Shown: piece by piece, positions 1 to 4,958 of the stretch | How the letters are laid out: every line of letters begins with the position of its first letter | How positions within the stretch are numbered: position 1 is the stretch's first letter | Assembly: GCA_944385775.1 (NCBI GenBank) | Contig: CALWYM010000117.1 | Location: forward strand, 1 to 12,385 | Direction of reading: 5' to 3' | Length of the DNA stretch: 12,385 bases | Source: an uncultured Oscillospiraceae bacterium | GTDB taxonomy: Bacteria; Bacillota; Clostridia; Oscillospirales; Oscillospiraceae | The notes under the pieces: model-generated | The model's database searches: none | What the model was told of the DNA's origin: nothing | Seen by the model: only the letters and a program-made list of their open reading frames with translations | Position numbers and translations under genes: made by a program

Positions 1-325
1 CCGCGCTGTCGGCAGCCATAAGGGTGCGGTATGTGTCCTCCGAAAAATCCTGGTGACCGGGCGTGTCAAGAATGTTTATACAGTAGCCGTTATACTCAAA
101 CTGCATAACAGATGATGTTACTGAGATTCCGCGCTGCTTTTCAAGCTCCATCCAGTCGGAGGTGGCGTGGCGGTCGGACTGTTTTCCCTTAACGGAGCCG
201 GCGGTCTGTATTGCGCCTCCGTAAAGCAGCAGCTTTTCCGTAAGGGTGGTTTTTCCTGCGTCAGGGTGGGAGATAATCGCAAAGGTGCGCCTGCGGTTTA
301 TCTCCTCTTTAGTTTTTATATCCAT
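1..325 (-). CDS. prfC: Peptide chain release factor 3 (RF3), N-terminal part, cut by window edge
   Basis: RF3 is a translational GTPase that recycles RF1/RF2 from the ribosome after peptide release and acts in the cytoplasm. Only the first 108 codons are present. The P-loop SHPDAGKTT lies at residues 19-27, the switch I region RGISVT at 65-70 and the DTPGH G3 motif at 87-91. The stretches ATSDWMELEKQRGIS and DFSEDTYRTL separate RF3 from EF-G, LepA and TypA. The ATG at 325-323 is preceded by a purine-rich AGAGAGAGAT stretch about 10 bases upstream, a modest ribosome site. The gene lies downstream of and in the same direction as the acetyltransferase gene, but a separate promoter at 430-458 suggests its own transcription. 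No defect is visible in the part shown; the GTPase domain continues off the left edge. Confidence 0.95.
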   Translation of the reverse strand, partial: MDIKTKEEINRRRTFAIISHPDAGKTTLTEKLLLYGGAIQTAGSVKGKQSDRHATSDWMELEKQRGISVTSSVMQFEYNGYCINILDTPGHQDFSEDTYRTLMAADSA

Positions 326-429
326 AATGTGATTTATCTCTCTCTTATATATAAATTTCGTTGCAAAATTATTCTGTTTTCTCTTTTTACATCAGTATCT
401 GTCCGTTTCCTTATAAAAATTGCCTAGAT

Positions 430-458
430 AGTATAAATGATTTTTTCCCCTTTAACAA
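430..458 (-). promoter_or_regulatory. Probable sigma-A promoter for prfC
   Basis: Read on the minus strand, TTGTTA (458-453) and TATACT (435-430) are separated by exactly 17 bases. The matches are 4/6 and 5/6 to the vegetative consensus. Transcription would start near 423, giving an untranslated leader of roughly 100 nt before prfC. The -35 hexamer sits inside the loop of the palindrome at 442-469. The promoter is inferred from sequence only. Confidence 0.5.
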
Positions 459-469
459 GGGGGGAAAAA
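442..469. repeat. Inverted repeat with T/C and G/A arms between the acetyltransferase gene and prfC
   Basis: TTTTTCCCC (442-450) is complementary to GGGGAAAAA (461-469), with ten bases between. Register-shifted pairing of CCCCTT with AAGGGG is also possible. The stretch follows the acetyltransferase stop codon, where a terminator would be expected. Neither strand has a run of T after the 3' arm: the T run comes before the stem on the plus strand, and on the minus strand the stem is followed by A residues. It is therefore not a canonical intrinsic terminator. It overlaps the predicted prfC promoter. Confidence 0.4.
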
Positions 470-480
470 CCAAATCTGCC

Positions 481-969
481 CTATTTTTCAAAGGTTAGGC
501 GCATCTGGTACCAGACCGCACCGCCGTGGGAGGAATCTGACAGACCCTCCGACACAAAGCCGAATTTCTCATAGTAATGTACCATGTGATCCTTTGCCGT
601 AAGGCAAATTCCCCTGCGTCCGTCCCGGCGCGAATCAAAAATAACCTGTTCCATAAGCCGGGCGGCAATGCCGTGACGGCGGTATTGGGGAACGGTATCC
701 ACTCCAAAAAGCATAAGCCATTTGCCGTCCGGTTTATAAAACTTCGCTCCGGAATACATTTCGTCAGCGAGATTTTCCTCGTCTGTTGTCATACCGTTAA
801 TAAACGCTATAATCTGTCCCTTTTCCTCCATAACCCAAAAGCACTGGGGAAAATATGTGAGTCTTTCTCGAAAGCTTTCCCGTGACGCGGCTTCTGCCGG
901 GGGAAAACACTGCCCCTCAACGGCTGAAACCATATCTAGGTCGGAAAGACTGCCTTTTCGTATTATCAT
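481..969 (-). CDS. GNAT-family N-acetyltransferase (arylalkylamine-acetyltransferase-like)
   Basis: This 162-residue single-domain protein should transfer an acetyl group from acetyl-CoA to an amine. The acetyl-CoA pyrophosphate-binding motif A is visible as QYRRHGIA at residues 95-102 (Q/RxxGxA pattern), after a beta-4-like segment MLFGVDTVP (86-94). The C-terminal HYYEKFGF (131-138) is the usual motif B region. The N-terminal CFPPAEAAS and the C-terminal SSHGGAVWYQM resemble a bacterial subgroup related to arylalkylamine N-acetyltransferases, as far as I recall the family. The substrate cannot be read from sequence. The ATG at 969 has an AAGGAG ribosome site six bases upstream. The gene lies 57 bp after dacF in the same direction but has its own promoter inside that gap. 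There is no signal peptide, so it is cytoplasmic. Confidence 0.88.
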   Translation of the reverse strand: MIIRKGSLSDLDMVSAVEGQCFPPAEAASRESFRERLTYFPQCFWVMEEKGQIIAFINGMTTDEENLADEMYSGAKFYKPDGKWLMLFGVDTVPQYRRHGIAARLMEQVIFDSRRDGRRGICLTAKDHMVHYYEKFGFVSEGLSDSSHGGAVWYQMRLTFEK

Positions 970-1001
970 TTGCTTCTCCTTTTTATGTACAGTTAAATTA
1001 A

Positions 1002-1030
1002 ACTATACAGCACGGGGAGAAATTTTTCAA
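1002..1030 (-). promoter_or_regulatory. Probable sigma-A promoter for the GNAT gene, overlapping the dacF stop
   Basis: On the minus strand TTGAAA (1030-1025) and TATAGT (1007-1002) are separated by 17 bases, each 5/6 to consensus. The -35 hexamer contains the TGA stop codon of the upstream carboxypeptidase gene (1029-1027). Expected start is near 995, leaving a leader of about 25 nt with the ribosome site. The acetyltransferase can therefore be expressed independently of dacF. Confidence 0.6.
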
Positions 1031-2238
1031 GCTCCTGTCATTGCTGATTTAATGAGGGATTTGAAAATCTCAAATACGGAGAGCCGGGGAATGTCCGCAG
1101 CGGCCACAATGTTGCGCTGCGCCACCGTTTCGCCGTTTAACGTCAGGGTAAGGCTTCCCAGCACGTCGCCTTTCTTTACCGGAGCGGTTACCGAGGGGGA
1201 AAGCTCCATGGAGCGCTCAATGGAGGACATGGCGCTTTTACGCACCAGAATATTTCCGCTGTCCTCAATTACGGCGTCAACGGTGCTTTCCTTTCCAAGA
1301 TAGACAGTTACCGGAGGAACAGGTTCCGACGGCACAGGTGAAAGCAGTGCATAATTTGAAAATCCAAAGCTCAGAAGGCTCTTTGCACTTTCAAACCTGT
1401 CGGAGGAGCTTTCACAGTGAAGCACCACGGCGATAAGTTCAAGACCGTCACGGCTGGCGGTTGCGGAGAGACAGTATCCGGCAGAGGAGGTGAAGCCAGT
1501 TTTGAGACCTGTTGCGCCGGGGTAGAAGCGGATAAGCTTATTTGTGTTGCTGAGCCCAAACTCGCCGTTTCGTATGGTATCTGTCCAGATCGTGGTATAA
1601 TCAAGTATCCATGGGTGTTTTAAAAGCTCACGGCTCATTATGGCGATGTCCCTTGCGGTAGTCATGTGGGCAGGGTCCTTTAAAAGTCCCGTAGCGTTGC
1701 CGAAATGGGTGTTTTCCATGCCCAGCTCCTGGGCACGGCTGTTCATAAGGGCGACAAAGCTCTCCTCTGAGCCTGAGATATGTTCGGCCATGGCAACTGC
1801 AGCGTCGTTGGCTGAGGAAACGACGATGCATTTAAGCATTTCCGACACCGGCATGGTCTCTCCCTCCTGAAGGAATACCTGGCTTCCGCCCATTCCCGCC
1901 GCGTGGGCGCTTGTGGTTACGGTGTCATCAAGGGAAATTTGCCCGGAGTCCACAGCCTCTACGATAAGAAGAATTGTCATCACCTTTGTGACGCTGGCAG
2001 GCTCATAAAGCTCATCGGCGTTTTTCTCATAGATTACCTGGCCTGTCTCCTTTTCCATAAGAATGGCGGAGGGAGCGGAAATCGAAAGCTCCGACGGGTC
2101 TACCGGCGATACGGTTTCTGAAAAAACAGAGATAGGCACGTCCTGACCGTCCGGTGATTCGTCGTAAACCGAGGCGGCTTCGGCGGCAGCTGCCGGAAGC
2201 AGTGCCAGAATAAGTAATATGGCGCAAAGCTTTTTCAT
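1027..2238 (-). CDS. dacF: D-alanyl-D-alanine carboxypeptidase (PBP5/DacF type, peptidase S11)
   Basis: The enzyme trims the terminal D-Ala from peptidoglycan pentapeptides outside the membrane. The 403-residue protein starts with a signal peptide: MKK, a hydrophobic stretch from 4 to 20, and likely cleavage after an AEA/AAS site near 20-22. All three penicillin-binding motifs are present: SxxK as SVTK at 82-85 (nucleophile Ser82), SxN as SAN at 142-144, and KTG at 246-248. A PBP5-like beta-rich C-terminal domain spans about 300-385 and ends in FEIFKSLIKSAM, a likely amphipathic membrane-anchoring helix. Length is normal for the family. The ATG at 2238 has an AAAGGGG ribosome site about 11 bases upstream. 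It is transcribed divergently from the two-component system, which suggests envelope-linked control. The dacF/dacA choice of symbol is by similarity of type only. Confidence 0.93.
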   Translation of the reverse strand: MKKLCAILLILALLPAAAAEAASVYDESPDGQDVPISVFSETVSPVDPSELSISAPSAILMEKETGQVIYEKNADELYEPASVTKVMTILLIVEAVDSGQISLDDTVTTSAHAAGMGGSQVFLQEGETMPVSEMLKCIVVSSANDAAVAMAEHISGSEESFVALMNSRAQELGMENTHFGNATGLLKDPAHMTTARDIAIMSRELLKHPWILDYTTIWTDTIRNGEFGLSNTNKLIRFYPGATGLKTGFTSSAGYCLSATASRDGLELIAVVLHCESSSDRFESAKSLLSFGFSNYALLSPVPSEPVPPVTVYLGKESTVDAVIEDSGNILVRKSAMSSIERSMELSPSVTAPVKKGDVLGSLTLTLNGETVAQRNIVAAADIPRLSVFEIFKSLIKSAMTGA

Positions 2239-2268
2239 AGTGGATACGTCCCCTTTCGTTTTTTTATG

Positions 2269-2274
2269 AGTATA
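2269..2274 (-). promoter_or_regulatory. dacF: Weak candidate -10 box for dacF
   Basis: TATACT (2274-2269 on the minus strand) lies about 30 bases upstream of the dacF start. No good -35 hexamer stands 16-18 bases further upstream (the best is TTCTAT). The promoter, if real, may need an activator. Confidence 0.3.
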
Positions 2275-2333
2275 TGCTGCGCAGCTGAAAAATAGAAACG
2301 GCAGGGCTCGGAGAGAAAGAATTTGCAGCAGGT

Positions 2334-2376
2334 TTCACAAATTGTTCACCCAAAGGGTGAAAAAATGAGGGATAAT
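2334..2376 (+). promoter_or_regulatory. Direct-repeat operator and activator-type promoter of the two-component operon
   Basis: TTCACA (2334-2339) and TTCACC (2345-2350) form a direct repeat with an 11-bp period (6-N5-6). This is the geometry of OmpR/PhoB-family binding sites; the Bacillus PhoP box is TTAACA-N5-TTAACA. Twenty bases after the second copy stands GATAAT (2371-2376), a plausible -10 with no usable -35 of its own, as at regulator-activated promoters. The same TTCACM-N20-NATAAT spacing recurs at 4602-4633. Autoregulation is an inference. The site also lies upstream of divergent dacF. Confidence 0.45.
2345..2361. repeat. Perfect 7-bp inverted repeat TTCACCC-AAA-GGGTGAA
   Basis: TTCACCC (2345-2351) and GGGTGAA (2355-2361) are exact complements separated by AAA. 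The left arm is the second TTCACC repeat described for the operator. It could be a dimer-binding operator in the dacF/two-component intergenic region. It has no T-run and is not a terminator. Confidence 0.6.
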
Positions 2377-2418
2377 AAATACTGCATAGAAGTAACTTAC
2401 AGGGGGAGAGTTGATTAA

Positions 2419-3108
2419 GTGGAAAAGAAAGTTCTTGTAATTGAGGATGACGTAAACATTGCGGAGCTTTTAAGACTGTACCTGGAGAAGGAAGGGTTTA
2501 AGGTATCCATTGCCCACGACGGCGGCGCGGGAGTCGCTGCGTTTGAGGAGGAAAAGCCGGACCTTGTGCTCCTTGACATAATGCTTCCTGTTATGGACGG
2601 CTGGGGCGTTTTAAAGGAGATACGCTCAAGCTCGAAAACTCCCGTTATAATGCTTACCGCCAAGGGCGAGACGCTTGACAAGGTATCAGGTCTTGAAATG
2701 GGCGCAGATGACTATATAGTAAAGCCCTTTGAAATAAAGGAGGTCGTGGCAAGAATCCACGCCGTGCTCCGCCGCTATGGCGGTGATGAGGAGAATACTC
2801 AAAGACGCCTTGTATTTGACAAGCTGATTATTGATATGGATGCCTTTGAGCTCATAGTGGACGGAAAGAGAGTTGATATTCCGCCTAAGGAGATGGAGCT
2901 TTTGTATCACCTGGCCTCAAGTCCCAACAGGGTTTACACGAGAAACCAGCTCCTTGACGAGGTATGGGGCTTTGACTATTTCGGCGATTCCAGAACGGTT
3001 GACGTTCATATCAAGCGTCTCAGAGAGAAGCTTGAGAACGTAAGTGACAAGTGGTCCCTTAAAACTGTCTGGGGTGTGGGATATAAATTTGAGACAAGAG
3101 AAGACTGA
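2419..3108 (+). CDS. OmpR/PhoB-family response regulator
   Basis: This 229-residue DNA-binding regulator is the cytoplasmic output partner of the sensor kinase that follows. The receiver domain covers about 1-118, with acidic pocket Asp10/Asp11, phospho-acceptor Asp53 (in LLDIMLP), Thr80 and Lys102 in IVKPF. The C-terminal winged helix covers about 132-226 and contains LLDEVWG and TVDVHIKRLREKL, typical of the OmpR/PhoB class. Length matches the family. The GTG start at 2419 is chosen because AGGGGGAGAG lies eight bases upstream and translation from it gives the standard MEKKVLVIEDD opening. Only five bases separate its stop from the kinase start, so the two form an operon. Direct repeats upstream at 2334-2350 are plausible autoregulatory sites. 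The regulon cannot be read from the protein. Confidence 0.96.
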   Translation: MEKKVLVIEDDVNIAELLRLYLEKEGFKVSIAHDGGAGVAAFEEEKPDLVLLDIMLPVMDGWGVLKEIRSSSKTPVIMLTAKGETLDKVSGLEMGADDYIVKPFEIKEVVARIHAVLRRYGGDEENTQRRLVFDKLIIDMDAFELIVDGKRVDIPPKEMELLYHLASSPNRVYTRNQLLDEVWGFDYFGDSRTVDVHIKRLREKLENVSDKWSLKTVWGVGYKFETRED

Positions 3109-3113
3109 GTCAA

Positions 3114-4595
3114 GTGGGAAAATTTAAAAGCGTTTACACGAAAAATTTCATTACAATGGTTCTTGTGCTCAGTCTGAGCTTTCTTATGCTGGGTATGAGC
3201 TATGCCGTAATAAGCTACCAGGTCATTGTCCGTGACAAGGAGGAGTCCATGGAGCGAAACGCCGAGATTACCTCAAGCTTTCTCTCCACCTACTTTTCCT
3301 CGGACAGTGTTCAGGATAACAAGCCCACAGCCATGAAGCTTCTTGAGGTAAAAAGCGTTATGAGCTGGCTGAGCCATGACCTTATGAATGTGGATATTAT
3401 GCTTGCTGACAGTGACGGCATGGTGGTATTATGCTCGGACGACGGATTTTCCTGTGAGCATATGGGCAAGTTTGTGTCAGAGCGCATACTGGACGGGATC
3501 AACCGTGAGGGTATGTTAAGTCAGTACGAACGGACAGACGGCTTATTCGGCTCAAAAAGGTATATTGTGGGTACAGTTCTTGAAAGCGCGGGTTACAGCG
3601 GATACCTTTTCCTTTCGGGGGAGAGCGACCAGCTTGCCGGCGTGTGGCGGAGCTTTGCCGTAATATTTATATTTGCGGCGCTGGCTGTTGTTGCCATAAC
3701 CTTTGTGGGAGGCTATCTGGCAACGAGACATCAGGCAATGCCCCTTCGTGAGATGACTGAAGCGGCAAGACGGTTCGGGCGCGGAGACTTCAGCGCCCGT
3801 GTCCACGAGACGGACAGGTGCGACGAGATAGGGGAGCTGGCATACGCATTTAACAAAATGGCGGACTCTCTTGAAAACAGCGAGAAGGCAAGGCGTGAGC
3901 TTATCGCCAACGTGTCCCATGAGCTTAAAACGCCCATGACCACAATAACGGGCTTTGCCGACGGTATCCTTGACGGAACCATACCTCAGGATAAGCAGCG
4001 GGATTATCTCTCCATTATATCCTCTGAGACGAAACGGCTTTCAAGGCTTGTCCGTGGCATGCTGGATATGTCCCAGATTCAGGAGAAGAAAAAGGGCGAG
4101 ATACTGAAAAAACGGTTTGATATTTCCGAGGTTATAAGGGTAGCGCTGTTAAGCCTTGAGCAGAAGATAACATCAAGGGGCATAGATGTGGACGTTAGCC
4201 TGCCGGAGGAGGCGGTTATGACCATGGGTGATGCGGACAGCATTACACAGGTGGTGTATAACCTTATTGACAACGCCTCGAAGTTTGCTTCCAAAGGTTC
4301 TGCCATAAAGCTGGAGCTTTGGAAACAGGACGGCAAAGCCTACGTCAGCATCGCAAATTACGGTGAGACTATCTCCAAGGAGGAGCTGCCCCTTATTTTC
4401 GACCGTTTCCACAAAACCGACAAAAGCCGCAGTATGGATAAGGACGGCGTGGGTCTTGGTCTTTATATCGTAAAGACAATCCTGGACAGCCACGGCGAGG
4501 ATATTTTCGTCACCAGCAAAGACGGACTTACAACCTTTACCTTTACCCTGACTCTTGCACTGGACGAGCCAAAGGGGAATTCACAAAAAATATAA
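3114..4595 (+). CDS. HAMP-domain sensor histidine kinase
   Basis: This 493-residue membrane kinase should phosphorylate the preceding regulator. TM1 is about 11-35, an extracytoplasmic sensor segment about 36-178, TM2 about 179-203, HAMP about 204-256. The H-box HELKTPMT has phospho-acceptor His269. The N-box has Asn383 and Asn387 in VVYNLIDNASKF, followed by IFDRFHKTDKSRS (428-440) and the G2 box GVGLGL (445-450). The usual DxGxG G1 box is replaced by NYGETI (415-420); VanS-type kinases carry a similar NPGKTI-like variant, from memory. The GTG start lies five bases after the regulator stop with only weak ribosome-site purines, suggesting coupled translation. The sensor region, about 140 residues, matches no domain I can name. 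A divergent D,D-carboxypeptidase hints at an envelope signal. Full-length, no visible defect. Confidence 0.94.
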   Translation: MGKFKSVYTKNFITMVLVLSLSFLMLGMSYAVISYQVIVRDKEESMERNAEITSSFLSTYFSSDSVQDNKPTAMKLLEVKSVMSWLSHDLMNVDIMLADSDGMVVLCSDDGFSCEHMGKFVSERILDGINREGMLSQYERTDGLFGSKRYIVGTVLESAGYSGYLFLSGESDQLAGVWRSFAVIFIFAALAVVAITFVGGYLATRHQAMPLREMTEAARRFGRGDFSARVHETDRCDEIGELAYAFNKMADSLENSEKARRELIANVSHELKTPMTTITGFADGILDGTIPQDKQRDYLSIISSETKRLSRLVRGMLDMSQIQEKKKGEILKKRFDISEVIRVALLSLEQKITSRGIDVDVSLPEEAVMTMGDADSITQVVYNLIDNASKFASKGSAIKLELWKQDGKAYVSIANYGETISKEELPLIFDRFHKTDKSRSMDKDGVGLGLYIVKTILDSHGEDIFVTSKDGLTTFTFTLTLALDEPKGNSQKI

Positions 4596-4633
4596 AGAAT
4601 ATTCACAAAATTTCGTTTTAGAACTATTATAAT
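4580..4633 (+). promoter_or_regulatory. Promoter right after the kinase gene, with TTCACA repeats
   Basis: TTCACA (4602-4607, 5/6 to the -35 consensus) stands 17 bases before TATTAT (4625-4630) and 20 bases before a perfect TATAAT (4628-4633). A second TTCACA at 4580-4585, inside the kinase 3' end, lies exactly 22 bp (two helical turns) upstream. The N20 spacing to TATAAT equals that at the regulator promoter. Transcription would start near 4637-4640 and enter the structured region. It may be constitutive (TTCACA-N17-TATTAT) or regulator-activated; sequence cannot decide. Confidence 0.55.
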
Positions 4634-4636
4634 AAT

Positions 4637-4815
4637 CATTGAAGCGATCCTCCACACACTTTGCAGGACTGTTTTATTGTGTTTCAAGCCTGCGAAGTTT
4701 GCTTCCGGTGGAGAGCCTCCCTTAAATCCACCGTCAGCGTAAGCTGAAAAAAGTTTTCCCCCCTCATTTTTGGCGTAGAGTGTCCTACTTTTTTGGTAGG
4801 GCACTCGTACTTTTT
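4637..4815 (+). ncRNA. Candidate structured small RNA of about 180 nt (unidentified)
   Basis: No protein gene fits here, yet the stretch is bounded by a good promoter (4602-4633) and an intrinsic terminator (4778-4815). Visible helices are ACTTTGCAGG (4658-4667) with CCTGCGAAGT (4689-4698), ten pairs with one G-U, capping a 21-nt loop. A flanking CTCCAC (4650-4655) pairs with GTGGAG (4708-4713). A GNRA-type hairpin TCAGC-GTAA-GCTGA spans 4734-4747, and the terminator stem follows. CGGTGGA (4706-4712) can instead pair with TCCACCG (4727-4733), an exclusive alternative. GAAGC (4641-4645)/GCTTC (4701-4705) would cross the outer helix as a pseudoknot. A run of six C follows at 4758-4763. I do not recognise it as 6S, SRP, tmRNA, RNase P or a known riboswitch. 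It could also be a dispersed intergenic repeat element. It lies between the two-component operon and the peptidase gene. Confidence 0.45.
4778..4815 (+). terminator. Intrinsic terminator after the two-component operon / candidate RNA
   Basis: GAGTGTCCTAC (4778-4788) pairs with GTAGGGCACTC (4796-4806), eleven pairs with one G-U, around the loop TTTTTTG. GTAC and then five T (4811-4815) follow; the short gap before the T run makes it slightly non-ideal. It would end both read-through from the kinase gene and the candidate small RNA, insulating the peptidase gene. Confidence 0.7.
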
Positions 4816-4824
4816 ACGGAGGTA

Positions 4825-4854
4825 TGTGGAAAAAGTTGTGGAGAATGTGGAAAA
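4825..4854 (+). repeat. Three tandem TGTGGANAA 9-mers resembling DnaA boxes
   Basis: TGTGGAAAA (4825-4833), TGTGGAGAA (4837-4845) and TGTGGAAAA (4846-4854) lie in one orientation. Each differs from the inverted DnaA-box consensus TGTGGATAA at a single position, the seventh. Copies two and three abut; copy one starts 12 bases before copy two. No dnaA, dnaN or AT-rich unwinding region accompanies them, so a replication origin is not suggested. A DnaA-titration or regulatory site upstream of the peptidase promoter is possible, as is coincidence of a purine-rich stretch. Confidence 0.4.
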
Positions 4855-4874
4855 ACTGTCACAAGTAAAGTGTA

Positions 4875-4903
4875 TTGCCTTTGTAGTGTGTTTGTGTTAG
4901 TAT
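4875..4903 (+). promoter_or_regulatory. Probable sigma-A promoter for the M28 peptidase gene
   Basis: TTGCCT (4875-4880, 4/6) and TAGTAT (4898-4903, 4/6) are separated by 17 bases, about 55 bases before the start codon. The leader contains a small hairpin, CCCGA (4920-4924) with TCGGG (4933-4937), ending before the ribosome site. Confidence 0.5.
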
Positions 4904-4958
4904 AAAAAAACAGAGAATACCCGACTGAGCGATCGGGGTAAATAAAGGAGGAGAAAAA

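Noticed and set aside
857..1303. 148-codon plus-strand frame over the acetyltransferase and dacF 3' ends
   Set aside because: It is a shadow of two well-supported minus-strand genes, with no coding signature of its own.
4463..4804. Minus-strand 113-codon frame spanning the gap after the kinase
   Set aside because: It is antisense to the kinase 3' end and the candidate RNA, with a low-complexity stretch and no ribosome site. The plus-strand promoter and terminator explain the region better.
4637..4815. Identification as 6S RNA
   Set aside because: Length and a GCCTGCG stretch invite it, but I find no long closing stem between the 5' end and the sequence before the terminator, and no large central bubble. 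Left unnamed pending a covariance-model search.
4825..4854. Chromosomal replication origin
   Set aside because: Only three imperfect DnaA-like boxes, no dnaA/dnaN/rpmH neighbours, and no AT-rich unwinding element.
4824..4868. 14-codon frame MWKKLWRMWKNCHK with GGAGG upstream
   Set aside because: The GGAGG ends only one base before the ATG, too close for initiation. The tryptophan/lysine pattern is explained by the TGTGGANAA repeats.
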